A DNA stretch of 64,000 bases from Paenibacillus uliginis N3/975 (GTDB taxonomy: Bacteria; Bacillota; Bacilli; Paenibacillales; Paenibacillaceae). Positions 8,574-17,608 of this stretch are shown here, piece by piece. The notes under the pieces are model-generated. The model searched no databases. It was given only the letters and a program-made list of their open reading frames with translations, and was not told the origin of the DNA. Made by a program: the position numbers and the translations under genes. Where the stretch lies: the NCBI RefSeq assembly GCF_900177425.1, contig NZ_LT840184.1:1019487-1083486 (forward strand), read 5' to 3'. Numbering within the stretch: position 1 is the first letter of the stretch; every line of letters starts with the position of its first letter.

Positions 8574-9899
8574 ATGGACATTTTCAGAAACAGAAACTTC
8601 TCGATTATGTTTGCAGGCCGTATTCTGACCAATATCGGAGACAGTCTGTATGCAGTGGCAGCGATGTGGCTGGTGTATGATTTGGGCGGCTCCACATTGT
8701 ATACCGGATTGGCAGGATTCTTGTCTATTATCCCCAGGATTATTCAGCTCCTGTCAGGGCCGCTGATTGACCGCATTCCGGTAAGAAGTATTCTCGTATT
8801 CACACAGCTTTTTCAAGGATTGGTTCTGCTCATTGTTCCTATAGCCTATTATTTTGAATTTCTTACCGTTGGACTGGTACTGACGATTACACCGATTTTA
8901 TCGACATGTAATATGTGGGTGTATCCGGCGCAGATGACAGCTCTCCCAAAAATACTGGATCAGAAATCGTTGACGCAGGGCAATTCCCTGTTCTCTATTG
9001 CTTACCAAGGGATTGATGTTGCATGCAATGCTATATCCGGCGTGTTAATTGTTGCTCTGGGGGCAGTATCATTATACTTGTGGAACTCTTTAGGCTTTTT
9101 CATTGGAGCACTGTTGTTTGCACAAATACGCATTCCATCCCTTGCTTCTCAACCCGATATTGAAGATAATGCGGATGCTTCTTCTGACTCAACCCGTGCA
9201 GAACCTAGCTTTATGAAACGTTATTTATCCGATATGAAAGAAGGAATCAGGCTTCTCGTGGCGACACCGCTATCGCGGCTGCTGTTTGGCGTTATTATGG
9301 TCAATGCAGCAGGGGGAGCGACATTTACCGTATTGCCTGCATTTAGCGACAGCCTTGGAGGTGCCGGTATATACGGTGTGCTGTTGATGGCCCAAGCGCT
9401 CGGCAGTTTGCTTGGTGCGATTGCTGCCCCGTACTTGAAGCTGGAACGGATTACCTTGGGGAATTTGTATTCGGGAGCGTTTATGATTTGTGGTTTGGCC
9501 TGGAGCATATGTATATTTATTCCTTGGCCTTGGCTTACGGTTATCGTTTACGGTTTGGCTTGGATTCCGGGAGGAGTGACGAATGTGATGATTAACACCG
9601 TTATTCAAAAAGGAATACCATCCCAAAATTTAGGTTCTGTATTCGCAGCTGCTTCGGGAATGAGCGGTATTGCTATGCCTGTAGGCAGTCTGATCGGCGG
9701 GGCGCTCGGCATATGGATAGGCGGAAGCGGCGTAATCGTGTGGTGCGGGATTGCGATTCTTATGGTCAGTCTGTACTGGAGATTTGACCCTGTCACCCGG
9801 CGTCTTCCGGCTTCGGAGCAGATACACGGATCATTGTTTAATTATTTCAGCGGCGATAACAGCCCGTCCAAGCCTGGAACGGTCCATGAAGTCAGCTAG
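8574..9899 (+). CDS. MFS transporter (multidrug/macrolide efflux-like)
   Basis: 441 residues with 10-12 hydrophobic helices. The N-terminus MDIFRNRNFSIMFAGRILTNIGD is typical of the MefA/YfiS-like branch of MFS exporters, and a charged cytoplasmic loop sits near residues 200-225. Start ATG 8574 follows GGGGG by 8 bases; an in-frame TTG at 8568 is less likely. It is the second gene of a regulator-exporter pair, the usual layout of an inducible efflux system. The substrate cannot be told from sequence. Confidence 0.88.
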   Translation: MDIFRNRNFSIMFAGRILTNIGDSLYAVAAMWLVYDLGGSTLYTGLAGFLSIIPRIIQLLSGPLIDRIPVRSILVFTQLFQGLVLLIVPIAYYFEFLTVGLVLTITPILSTCNMWVYPAQMTALPKILDQKSLTQGNSLFSIAYQGIDVACNAISGVLIVALGAVSLYLWNSLGFFIGALLFAQIRIPSLASQPDIEDNADASSDSTRAEPSFMKRYLSDMKEGIRLLVATPLSRLLFGVIMVNAAGGATFTVLPAFSDSLGGAGIYGVLLMAQALGSLLGAIAAPYLKLERITLGNLYSGAFMICGLAWSICIFIPWPWLTVIVYGLAWIPGGVTNVMINTVIQKGIPSQNLGSVFAAASGMSGIAMPVGSLIGGALGIWIGGSGVIVWCGIAILMVSLYWRFDPVTRRLPASEQIHGSLFNYFSGDNSPSKPGTVHEVS

Positions 9900-9950
9900 G
9901 ATTGAGCCATATCCATGGTAGATTCACAAATAACTTCTGTTACAAAGCGG

Positions 9951-9982
9951 CCCTGCATCGTTGATGTGATGCCGTTTTTTTG
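9951..9982 (+). terminator. Probable terminator after the MFS gene
   Basis: An imperfect hairpin CGGCCCTGCATC / GATGTGATGCCG is followed by seven T residues. Confidence 0.55.
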
Positions 9983-10084
9983 TTAGACAACTCCCGGCTT
10001 GTCATGCCCGTCTGCATAATGTGACCAAGTCCCTCATAGACATGTATCAATCAATTCAAAACATGTGCTGAAGGGGATGATGAC

Positions 10085-11191
10085 ATGCGCCGGATTTCAT
10101 GGGTGCTGCTCGCTGCTGTATTAAGCTTCACCTTGGTGTTATCGGGATGTGGAAAGAAGGATGCCGACGGAGTTATAAAGGATCTGGGCAAGGTTGCTGA
10201 TAAGCTGGAGAGTGCTAAAGGAGCTTATCAGGGTGCTGGAGTGATGACCATACATACAGGTTCGACTCCTCAGCAGTATCAGGTGGAGGTATGGTATCAA
10301 TCCCCGAGCTATTACCGGATCAGCTTGACCAACGGACAGAAGGACATTACACAAATTGTACTGCGCAATGATGATGGGGTGTTTGTTCTTACGCCAAGTC
10401 TTAACAAGAGCTTCCGCTTCAAGAGCGACTGGCCGGAGAATCAAGGACAGGTGTACCTGTACCAGACGATGCTCGGCAGCATTTTAAGTGATAATACTCG
10501 TCAGTTCGCGGAGGATAAAGACAGCTACGTATTTGATGTTGCCGCCAAATATCATAGCCATTCCCTCGTGCGTCAAAAGATTTGGCTTGCCAAGGACACC
10601 TACACACCAAAGCAGGTTCAAGTATCTGACTCTGAGGCTAAAGTGGTTGTGGATGTAAAATTCAACTCATTTACCTTTGATACGAATTTGACAAAAGAAT
10701 CGTTCGACACGAACCGTAACCTCAGCACGATGAATCAGCCGGAGAAACAAACGATGGCTGAAGTGGATGAGAATGGAGTACCAGTGGCCTCTACCGACGG
10801 AACGGGAGAAGCTCAAGGGCCGGAAGCAGAACCTACTGCAGCCCAGCAACTCGGATCATTCGGAATCATTGAGCCTGAATACACTCCGGCTGGGGTCATG
10901 ATCAAAGATACACAGGAAATTGCAGATAGCAAGGACCATGCGGTCGTTCTCCGTTATGACGGTGTGTATCAATACACAATCATGGAGTCCCGTCCGCTGG
11001 ATCGTGCGGTGTCGCTGGCACCAGGCAGCGCGATAGACTTAGGCTTTACTATGGGCGTGCTGACAGGCGATGAGCAAAAAACACTGACCTGGATGACGGA
11101 AGGGATTGAATTCCGGATCACGAGTGCAAACCTTCCAACTTCTGAAATGGTTGAAATCGCTGCTTCCATGAAGGAACAATCGGGTAAATAA
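10085..11191 (+). CDS. ydcC: LolA-like lipoprotein, YdcC family
   Basis: 368-residue lipoprotein with lipobox LSGC and the lipidated cysteine at residue 22. The mature part resembles the LolA/LppX half-barrel used for lipid or lipoprotein handling; an acidic, low-complexity linker near residues 225-255 separates it from a C-terminal DUF4367-like domain (VVLRYDGVYQYTIMES). The ribosome site is AAGGGGATGATG. Its place directly before alr and mazEF is the same as that of B. subtilis ydcC, which is linked to sporulation. The exact role is not established. Confidence 0.85.
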   Translation: MRRISWVLLAAVLSFTLVLSGCGKKDADGVIKDLGKVADKLESAKGAYQGAGVMTIHTGSTPQQYQVEVWYQSPSYYRISLTNGQKDITQIVLRNDDGVFVLTPSLNKSFRFKSDWPENQGQVYLYQTMLGSILSDNTRQFAEDKDSYVFDVAAKYHSHSLVRQKIWLAKDTYTPKQVQVSDSEAKVVVDVKFNSFTFDTNLTKESFDTNRNLSTMNQPEKQTMAEVDENGVPVASTDGTGEAQGPEAEPTAAQQLGSFGIIEPEYTPAGVMIKDTQEIADSKDHAVVLRYDGVYQYTIMESRPLDRAVSLAPGSAIDLGFTMGVLTGDEQKTLTWMTEGIEFRITSANLPTSEMVEIAASMKEQSGK

Positions 11192-11386
11192 TACGATGAA
11201 GGCGGATACCGAGTATTGTAGAAGGGTTAAATCTCTGCAATAAAGGCCATTCGCCTCTTTCTTCAAAATGTAAGGATGTGCGGTTCACAACTCCATTTTT
11301 CCTTATATTTCAAGCAGGAACGATCCATTTCTGCATGTTCGCGGGGCTGGGGAAGCTATTGAACTAATCTGGCGGCAGCGGCTGAA

Positions 11387-11415
11387 TTGACAGTTGCCTT
11401 AAGGAACATTACCAT
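11387..11415 (+). promoter_or_regulatory. Putative sigma-A promoter for alr
   Basis: A perfect TTGACA at 11387-11392 is followed, after 17 bases, by TACCAT at 11410-11415. It lies about 50 bases before the alr start. Confidence 0.55.
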
Positions 11416-11467
11416 TAGTCTATTGTAGAACATGATGTTTTTCAAAATGGTAAGAAGGTGACTGGAA

Positions 11468-12646
11468 TTGCAAGTGATATATCGACCTACCCAAGCGGAT
11501 ATCAATCTGGACCATCTGCGTGACAATTACAACAGCTTCCGAAGCTCTCTTCCGGAGCAAATGAAGCTTCTGGCCTGTGTCAAAGCGAATGCATACGGAC
11601 ATGGGGCAGTAGAGGTTGCACGAGAGATGGAGGAACTGGGCGCGGACTATTTAAGCGTCGCCTTTTTGGATGAAGCGCTGGAGCTTCGTCAGGCGGGGAT
11701 ACACATGCCGATTCTTGTGTTAGGATACACGCCTCCAGAAGGGATCGAGACGGCATGGAAGCATGATATTACCGTGACCCTGTTCAGTCCAGAAGTGCTC
11801 GAAGCGATCAAGGCCCTGCCGGAAGCGGGAGGGCGTCGGCTGAAAGTGCACATCAAAATTGACAGTGGAATGGGCCGATTGGGTCTGCTTCCGGGCGAAG
11901 CTGCCATATCTTTTATGGAAGAGATTTTTTCGCTGCCGCAGGTAATTGTCGAAGGTATGTATACCCATTTTGCAAGAGCAGATGAAGAGAATAAAGACTA
12001 CACACTGGAACAGTACCGGCGATTCAAAAGCGTGGCGGACGCCCTGCGGGATTTGGGTTACACCATCCCGATCATACATACGGGCAATAGTGCCGCTGCC
12101 ATCGATACTCCTGATCTATCCTATAATATGGTGCGGATAGGCATCAGTTTATATGGATTGTATCCATCCGATGAGGTGAATCGAACAACGGTAAGCTTGA
12201 GCCCGGTCATGACGTTAAAGACGCAACTCGTCTATGTCAAAAAGCTTCCGCAGAACTACGGCATCAGCTATGGCAGCAAGTATGTAACCGAGGAGGAAGA
12301 AGTGATAGGAACCCTTCCCATCGGTTATGCTGACGGATATTCCCGTATGCTGAGCGGTAAAGCGGAAGTGCTGATACGCGGCCGCCGCGTTCCTGTTGTC
12401 GGTAATATTTGTATGGACCAGTGTATGGTATCGTTGAAATCTTTCGCCGAGGAGGCGGAACAAATCAAAGTCGGTGAAGAGGTTGTACTCATCGGCCAGC
12501 AGTCTGGATCGTGTATAACGGCAGATGAGCTGGCCTCTAAGCTGGGTACCATCCACTATGAATTGGTCTGCATGATCGCCCGTCGGGTGCCGCGTGCGTA
12601 TATACGCGGAGGCATACCCGTTAAAAGGGCGAACCCCCTTTGGTAG
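11468..12646 (+). CDS. alr: Alanine racemase
   Basis: 392 residues, normal length. This is a PLP enzyme that interconverts L- and D-alanine for peptidoglycan synthesis. The PLP lysine lies in VKANAYGHG near residue 39 and the opposing catalytic tyrosine in YGISYGSKYV. The barrel motifs HIKIDSGMGRLGL and VRIGISLYGLYP, and the C-terminal VGNICMDQCMV, are all present. The start is a TTG with AGAAGGTG upstream. It sits between ydcC and mazEF as in B. subtilis (dal). Confidence 0.96.
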   Translation: MQVIYRPTQADINLDHLRDNYNSFRSSLPEQMKLLACVKANAYGHGAVEVAREMEELGADYLSVAFLDEALELRQAGIHMPILVLGYTPPEGIETAWKHDITVTLFSPEVLEAIKALPEAGGRRLKVHIKIDSGMGRLGLLPGEAAISFMEEIFSLPQVIVEGMYTHFARADEENKDYTLEQYRRFKSVADALRDLGYTIPIIHTGNSAAAIDTPDLSYNMVRIGISLYGLYPSDEVNRTTVSLSPVMTLKTQLVYVKKLPQNYGISYGSKYVTEEEEVIGTLPIGYADGYSRMLSGKAEVLIRGRRVPVVGNICMDQCMVSLKSFAEEAEQIKVGEEVVLIGQQSGSCITADELASKLGTIHYELVCMIARRVPRAYIRGGIPVKRANPLW

Positions 12647-12699
12647 CACTTCTTTTTTGATAGCATTATCCATTATTTTATTCGGGAAAGAAGGAATAA

Positions 12700-12742
12700 G
12701 TACAGACTTTCACGAACTATGAATATGACAGTTAGTCTGTAC
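12700..12742. repeat. Inverted repeat in the alr-mazE spacer
   Basis: GTACAGACT (12700-12708) is perfectly complementary to AGTCTGTAC (12734-12742). It lies upstream of a TATAAT-like box and may be an operator or mRNA hairpin for mazEF. Role unproven. Confidence 0.4.
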
Positions 12743-12888
12743 GAAAGTGCCGATTGTAGTTTATAATGAGATGCAGCATACTTGATATACCTTCGGCATA
12801 TATATTCTTTTGTATAAATTTCCTTGAATAACGTAATACTGGTGCACAGGGCAAGAAGGTTGTGGGGGTGGAATAGAAGGTGGCCAAC

Positions 12889-13161
12889 ATGCAGAACACC
12901 AAACGAATCATGATCAGTTTACCGGATCATCTTTTGCAGGAAGTGGACGGGATTGCTCAGCTGGAAAATTCCAACCGTAGTGAGCTTATCAGGCAGGCCA
13001 TGAAGCTGTATTTGAATGAACGCAAGAAGCGTTATATTCGTGAATCTATGCAGCGGGGTTACATGGAGATGGCTAAGATCAACCTGACTATGGCATCTGA
13101 AGCGTTTCACGCGGAGGAAGATGCAGACAGCACTCTGGACCGCTTAGTAAGCGGGGTGTAG
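12889..13161 (+). CDS. mazE: Type II antitoxin EndoAI/MazE (ribbon-helix-helix)
   Basis: 90 residues. An N-terminal ribbon-helix-helix fold reads TKRIMISLPDHLLQEVDGIA, then SELIRQAMKLYL. The C-terminal tail, rich in acidic residues, is the part that wraps the toxin in B. subtilis EndoAI. I prefer ATG 12889, 5-6 bases after AGAAGGTGG, over a GTG at 12880 that lies within this site. It is paired with mazF three bases downstream; together they form the chromosomal EndoA/EndoAI module and usually autorepress. Confidence 0.92.
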   Translation: MQNTKRIMISLPDHLLQEVDGIAQLENSNRSELIRQAMKLYLNERKKRYIRESMQRGYMEMAKINLTMASEAFHAEEDADSTLDRLVSGV

Positions 13162-13164
13162 ACA

Positions 13165-13515
13165 GTGATCGTAAAACGCGGCGACGTATTTTTTGCGGAT
13201 CTTTCACCCGTTGTCGGTTCCGAGCAGGGCGGTGTAAGACCGGTCCTCGTCATTCAGAACGATATCGGTAACCGGTTCAGTCCTACGGTAATTGTTGCGG
13301 CTATAACCGCACAAATTCAGAAAGCTAAACTTCCGACCCACGTTGAAATAGACGCGGCGGCCCATGGATTTGACCGAGATTCCGTAATTTTGCTGGAGCA
13401 GATCCGAACGATTGATAAGCAGCGGTTAACCGATAAGATCACCCATCTGGACGAGGAAACGATGAGCAAGGTGGATGATTCCCTGCAGATCAGTTTGGGT
13501 TTGATTGATTTCTAG
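13165..13515 (+). CDS. mazF: Type II toxin endoribonuclease EndoA/MazF
   Basis: 116 residues, standard length. The fold and motifs are those of MazF/PemK: RGDVFFADLSPVVGSEQGG with the catalytic Arg, then RPVLVIQNDIGN, and the conserved SVILLEQIRTIDK. In B. subtilis this enzyme cuts mRNA at UACAU. The start is GTG, overlapping no upstream gene but only 3 bases from mazE, so translation is coupled. No inactivating change is visible. Confidence 0.95.
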   Translation: MIVKRGDVFFADLSPVVGSEQGGVRPVLVIQNDIGNRFSPTVIVAAITAQIQKAKLPTHVEIDAAAHGFDRDSVILLEQIRTIDKQRLTDKITHLDEETMSKVDDSLQISLGLIDF

Positions 13516-13550
13516 TGTGTTAACGTTTAAACATAGCAGCCCTATAGGGC

Positions 13551-13588
13551 GCAATAACCCGCCGGGAAGTATCCCGGCGGGTTATTGC
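13551..13588. terminator. Long perfect hairpin, likely bidirectional terminator
   Basis: Two 17-base arms (13551-13567 and 13572-13588) pair perfectly around the loop AGTA. There is no T run on either strand, so termination is inferred from position: it lies between mazF and the convergent small gene, and overlaps that gene's last codons. Confidence 0.55.
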
Positions 13589-13740
13589 TCGTTAGTTGCA
13601 GACATGTGATATGGGGAATTGCTGGAATTCGTATGTTGAAGGGTACTGCCATCGGGTATTAAGACGTAGGCAGTAGTTGTGATTGCAATAAAAGTAGCAA
13701 AACAAACTACCGACCACGCCCATGCCTTCTTGTTGTTCAT
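13582..13740 (-). CDS. Small single-pass membrane peptide (52 residues), hypothetical
   Basis: This open frame reads MNNKKAWAWSVVCFATFI, continues through one hydrophobic helix (about residues 7-28), and ends in a polar tail rich in Ser and Asn. An ideal ribosome site TTGGAGGTAA precedes the ATG by about 6 bases, which is the main reason to call it a gene. The basic N-terminus and short external tail suggest an N-in membrane peptide or secreted peptide. It runs against mazF and away from tex. No family recognised. Confidence 0.65.
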   Translation of the reverse strand: MNNKKAWAWSVVCFATFIAITTTAYVLIPDGSTLQHTNSSNSPYHMSATNEQ

Positions 13741-13940
13741 CCGTATTACCTCCAATATAATGGTACGACAGAATAATCTAGTTTAATGCTTGTTTAATAA
13801 TTGTATAGATAGAATCTTAAAAACAGATGAAAAGCAGATTAAGGTTTACTTAAAAGAGGAGACAAGTTGGGCAAGCTGGAAATGCAGGCGAAGATTTGGG
13901 ATAATGGTTGTATAGTTTTTTGAAGAGAGAGGGATAAACA

Positions 13941-16151
13941 TTGTCTGAATTAGAAGCTGTCGTGGAAGTGAATGAGGAACAGATCCGCAAAGAAGAGTAT
14001 GAGAGGATCGTCAAACAAATCGCCAAGGAGCTTCAGTTGTCAGTCAAGCAGGTCCGTACGACCGTTGAACTGCTGGATGAAGGAAATACGATACCGTTTA
14101 TCGCACGCTACCGCAAAGAGATGACAGGGGAACTGGATGAGAACCGCCTTCGTGATATCGAAGACCGTACCAACTATTTGCGTAATCTGGAGGTTCGCAA
14201 GCGGGAAGTCATCCGGATTATAGATGAGCAGGGCAAACTGACCGACGAACTCAGATCGTCGATTGATCAAGCGGTGAAGCTTCAGGAAGTGGAAGACTTG
14301 TACCGTCCGTACAAGCAAAAGCGGAAGACACGCGCTAGTGTGGCGAAGGAGAAAGGACTTGAGCCTTTAGCCTCCTGGATTTGGAATCAGCCGAAGCAAG
14401 GGGACGCCCTGACGGAAGCTGCGAACTATGTGGATGAAGAAAAAGGAGTGGCTACGGCGGAAGAAGCGCTTCAAGGCGCAATGGACATTTTAGCGGAAAA
14501 TATCGCTGATGATGCTACTGTTCGTTCCTGGGTGCGTCGCTATAGTATGGATCACGGCATATTGACCTCCGAAGCCAAGGATAAGGAAGCGGAGTCCGTC
14601 TACGAGAATTATTACGAATACCGTGAGCTGGCCAAAAAAATGCCGCCTCACCGTATCCTGGCTATCAACCGGGGGGAACGCGAGAATATCCTCAAGGTTG
14701 GTCTGGAGGTTCCGCCCGAGTCGATTCACGGATATATTGGCAAACAGGTATTAAGCGGCACATCTATGGTATCCGATATTTTGAACGCGGTTATTGAGGA
14801 TGCTTACAAGCGCCTGATTGCCCCTTCCATTGAGCGGGAAGTTCGAGGTGAGCTGACGGAGAAAGGTGAGAACCAAGCTATCTCTATTTTTGCGGGGAAT
14901 TTGCGCAGTCTGCTGCTGCAGCCGCCGGTGAAGGGACGCTGTGTGCTTGGGGTTGACCCGGCTTACCGTACGGGCTGTAAGCTGGCTGTGGTGGATGATA
15001 CAGGTAAACTGCTTGAAGTAGCTGTGACATACCCTACGCCTCCGAACAATAAAAAGCGGGAGGCAGCCGCTAAATTTAAAGAGCTCATCACCAAATATGG
15101 AATCCAGCTAATTGTTATCGGAAACGGTACCGGATCCCGGGAGACGGAGCAGTTTGTTGCTGAGGTTATTTCTGACATTGGCGATCCTGATCTGGCGTAT
15201 TTGATCGTTAATGAAGCGGGAGCAAGTGTGTACTCAGCCTCCAAGCTGGCCCAAGAGGAGTTCCCTGATCTCGATGTAGCGGAACGAAGTGCAGCCTCGA
15301 TTGCCCGCCGTGTTCAAGATCCACTGGCTGAGCTGGTGAAGATTGATCCGAAATCGATCGGTGTGGGACAGTATCAGCACGATGTATCGCAAAAGCATTT
15401 GGAGGAAAGTCTGAAGGCGGTTGTGGAGTCGGCAGTTAACCATGTTGGTGTTGATGTTAATACGGCTTCTCCATCCCTGCTGTCTTATGTGGCGGGTATT
15501 AATGCGACAATCGCCAAGAACATTGTGAAATACCGGGAAGAGAACGGAAAGTTTGTCAGCCGGAAGCAGCTTCAGAAGGTGCCTCGTCTTGGGGCTAAAA
15601 CCTTTGAACAATGTGTGGGTTTTATGCGGATTTCTGACGGGGATAATACGCTAGACAGTACACCAATTCACCCGGAATCTTATCCTGTGGTGGACCGGTT
15701 GTTCAAGGAGCTGAATGTTAGCTCGGACAAAGTTGGAACGAAAGAGTTGTCTGAACTCCTAGATGGACAAGCGACCGAAAATCTGGCTGTGAAGCTGGAA
15801 GTCGGTGTACCGACTCTGCGGGATATCCTGGATAGCCTCCAGCGCCCTGGCCGTGATCCACGGGAGGAGCTGCCGCTTCCGATCTTCCGTACGGATGTGT
15901 TGAAGATTGAAGACCTGCTCCCTGGAATGGAGCTTCAGGGGACCGTCCGCAACGTAATCGACTTTGGTGCCTTTGTTGATATCGGTATCAAGAGTGATGG
16001 ATTAGTTCATATTTCACAGCTCAGCGATGGGTATGTCAAACATCCGATGGATGTTGTATCAGTCGGTGACAATGTAACCGTATGGGTATTGAATGTAGAT
16101 TTGAAAAAAGGCCGCGTCGGTTTGACTATGCGTAAGCCGAAGGACCAATAA
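13941..16151 (+). CDS. tex: Transcription accessory protein Tex (YdcI)
   Basis: 736 residues, usual length. Order of domains: N-terminal helical Tex region; YqgF/RNase H-like fold near residues 330-440 (CVLGVDPAYRTGCKLAVVD); helix-hairpin-helix repeats around 500-560 (VNTASPSLLSYVAGI, then RKQLQKVPRLGAKTFEQCVG); and a C-terminal S1 RNA-binding domain near 655-730 (GTVRNVIDFGAFVDIGIKSDG). It is a cytoplasmic nucleic-acid-binding protein that affects transcription. TTG start with GAGAGGG upstream. A terminator follows. Confidence 0.96.
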   Translation: MSELEAVVEVNEEQIRKEEYERIVKQIAKELQLSVKQVRTTVELLDEGNTIPFIARYRKEMTGELDENRLRDIEDRTNYLRNLEVRKREVIRIIDEQGKLTDELRSSIDQAVKLQEVEDLYRPYKQKRKTRASVAKEKGLEPLASWIWNQPKQGDALTEAANYVDEEKGVATAEEALQGAMDILAENIADDATVRSWVRRYSMDHGILTSEAKDKEAESVYENYYEYRELAKKMPPHRILAINRGERENILKVGLEVPPESIHGYIGKQVLSGTSMVSDILNAVIEDAYKRLIAPSIEREVRGELTEKGENQAISIFAGNLRSLLLQPPVKGRCVLGVDPAYRTGCKLAVVDDTGKLLEVAVTYPTPPNNKKREAAAKFKELITKYGIQLIVIGNGTGSRETEQFVAEVISDIGDPDLAYLIVNEAGASVYSASKLAQEEFPDLDVAERSAASIARRVQDPLAELVKIDPKSIGVGQYQHDVSQKHLEESLKAVVESAVNHVGVDVNTASPSLLSYVAGINATIAKNIVKYREENGKFVSRKQLQKVPRLGAKTFEQCVGFMRISDGDNTLDSTPIHPESYPVVDRLFKELNVSSDKVGTKELSELLDGQATENLAVKLEVGVPTLRDILDSLQRPGRDPREELPLPIFRTDVLKIEDLLPGMELQGTVRNVIDFGAFVDIGIKSDGLVHISQLSDGYVKHPMDVVSVGDNVTVWVLNVDLKKGRVGLTMRKPKDQ

Positions 16152-16161
16152 GAATAACGAG

Positions 16162-16197
16162 AAGCCCCGAATCCAGTGCTGGATCGGGGCTTTTTGT
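16162..16197 (+). terminator. Rho-independent terminator of tex
   Basis: The stem AGCCCCGAATCCAG / CTGGATCGGGGCT is followed by a T run. Confidence 0.9.
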
Positions 16198-16255
16198 TAA
16201 GAGATTGGCTTTTAACGCGCAGTTTTGAATGATCGGGAATAAACTTGAAATCATC

Positions 16256-16302
16256 TCAAAATAAACTAAAACAAGCCGGACCCTTGGTCTGGCTTGTTCG
16301 CA
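16256..16302 (-). terminator. Probable terminator of cmpA
   Basis: On the minus strand the AACAAGCCAGACC / GGTCCGGCTTGTT hairpin is followed by a T-rich stretch, about 30 bases beyond the cmpA stop. Confidence 0.65.
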
Positions 16303-16331
16303 TACCTGATATGGATAATATTGTGCACCCT

Positions 16332-16460
16332 TTATTGGGCATCCGAGCTCTCACCCGGGGAGTTTCGGTAAAAAAACCAGCACTCGTTCAGTAGTTTGAT
16401 TTGGCGTCTGTCCTTTTTGCGAAAGGCACGTGTCAGTTGATTGCAGAGCCATTGCGGCAA
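16332..16460 (-). CDS. cmpA: Cortex morphogenetic protein CmpA
   Basis: A 42-residue protein. Its core reads WLCNQLTRAFRKKDRR, then QIKLLNECWFFYR, which matches the B. subtilis CmpA pattern (37 residues; W-L near the start, the AF..KD..QIKLLN motif, then CW(Y/F)FYR). CmpA is a sporulation adaptor that ties coat assembly to cortex formation by directing SpoIVA quality control with ClpXP. The start is a TTG with an excellent AGAGGAGGAG site 6-8 bases upstream. It lies between tex and the sprT-like gene. Confidence 0.88.
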   Translation of the reverse strand: MPQWLCNQLTRAFRKKDRRQIKLLNECWFFYRNSPGESSDAQ

Positions 16461-16539
16461 GGGTATCTCCTCCTCTTGCGATCCGTCTGTATGGATAGCA
16501 TATGGGGAAGACGCCCAAAGCGTGCAGGTCTACCTATTT

Positions 16540-16980
16540 TTAAACGGCTTCTTCTTCATACCACTGCTCTAGCTGTGCCTGTAGGGCGCGAATTTCAGTG
16601 AGCAGAGATATGAGCGGATAATGAGTCTCATCCAGGGAAGCAAAGGTGCGCTCCAATTCATTTATGTAGTCAAGACCACTGACCAATTGCGCAGATTCCT
16701 GAAGCAAGTCCAGGTTATCACATTCAGCTATGGCGAGCGGAAGCTCCGGCTTGTCCGGTGCGGTCAACTTGCTGAATTCCTTATTGAGCCGCAGATTGAG
16801 CGCGCTAAGCTGGTAAGCGTAATCCGAAGGCATCTCCACGTATTGCAGTTTATCGTTCAGCTGTAAAATCACATAACGCATGTTCGGCATGATTGTAAGT
16901 TCTCCCTTCATACTTTCCTGCTTCAGATTATTTGCAAAATTCATTCTGATCGTTTGACGAAAGCCGTTCATTTGCATCAT
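16540..16980 (-). CDS. Conserved hypothetical protein
   Basis: Up to 146 residues, largely helical, acidic, without membrane segments or cysteine motifs. The most conserved-looking part begins MRYVILQLNDKLQYVEMPSD. Several starts compete: ATG 16980, or ATG 16890 (MPNMRYV), the latter preceded by AAGGGAGAA at slightly long spacing; the shorter form is 116 residues. It is divergent from the sprT-like gene and upstream of cmpA on the same strand. No function recognised. Confidence 0.65.
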   Translation of the reverse strand: MMQMNGFRQTIRMNFANNLKQESMKGELTIMPNMRYVILQLNDKLQYVEMPSDYAYQLSALNLRLNKEFSKLTAPDKPELPLAIAECDNLDLLQESAQLVSGLDYINELERTFASLDETHYPLISLLTEIRALQAQLEQWYEEEAV

Positions 16981-17084
16981 CCTTACTTGACAGTGTAGCT
17001 TAGAGAGAAGTTAAAATTCAAGTAGTATCCTTCGCGTGTCGTGTGCACAAATAAAGGAATGCGGAAAGGGAGAAGGCAGACGTT

Positions 17085-17564
17085 ATGCATGAGATGAGTA
17101 ACGAAGAGCTTCAGGCTTGGGTGGAAGAGATCTCGATTAAAAGTTTTCATGTTCCATTTAGGCACCGTGCTTTGTTTAACCGTAGGCTTTCCACCACAGG
17201 CGGGCGGTATTTTATGAAGAGCCACAATATAGAAATTAATCCTCACCAGCTTGAGATTCATGGGCGAGAAGAGGTGGAAAAGATTATAAAGCATGAGCTA
17301 TGCCATTATCATCTACATCTGGCAGGACGGGGGTATAAGCATCGTGATTCCGATTTCAAAACACTGCTTAAGGCTGTAGGTGGCAGCCGTTTCTGTAAAG
17401 CAATTGTAAAACCGCAGGATAAACAACGAAAACCAGAGCCCTATCGCTATGTGCTGCGGTGTGTGGATTGTGGAACAGAATACAAGCGCAAACGAAAAAT
17501 GGATCCAACGCGTTACCGCTGTGGCCGCTGCAGTGGTCGTCTTCGTCTTCTGCCGCTTGACTGA
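17085..17564 (+). CDS. SprT-like zinc metalloprotein (YdcK family)
   Basis: 159 residues. The zinc metallopeptidase motif HELCHYHLH is at about residues 70-78, with the preceding helix EEVEKIIKHE typical of SprT domains. The C-terminal third has a zinc ribbon with four cysteines (YVLRCVDCGTEYKRKR, then YRCGRCSGRL). SprT relatives include DNA-protein crosslink proteases, but the role of the bacterial family is not settled. Position matches B. subtilis ydcK, just before the trnS tRNA cluster. The tRNA-Asn promoter overlaps its last codons. Confidence 0.88.
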   Translation: MHEMSNEELQAWVEEISIKSFHVPFRHRALFNRRLSTTGGRYFMKSHNIEINPHQLEIHGREEVEKIIKHELCHYHLHLAGRGYKHRDSDFKTLLKAVGGSRFCKAIVKPQDKQRKPEPYRYVLRCVDCGTEYKRKRKMDPTRYRCGRCSGRLRLLPLD

Positions 17565-17585
17565 AAGCGCACATCATGGTAAATT
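17557..17585 (+). promoter_or_regulatory. Putative promoter of tRNA-Asn/tRNA-Ser
   Basis: TTGACT (17557-17562) and TAAATT (17580-17585) are 17 bases apart and lie 24 bases before tRNA-Asn. The -35 box overlaps the stop of the sprT-like gene. Confidence 0.55.
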
Positions 17586-17608
17586 AATATTCAGTTACTT
17601 CATAATGT

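Noticed and set aside
16401..16601. 66-residue plus-strand open frame
   Set aside because: Antisense to cmpA, which has both a strong ribosome site and family similarity.
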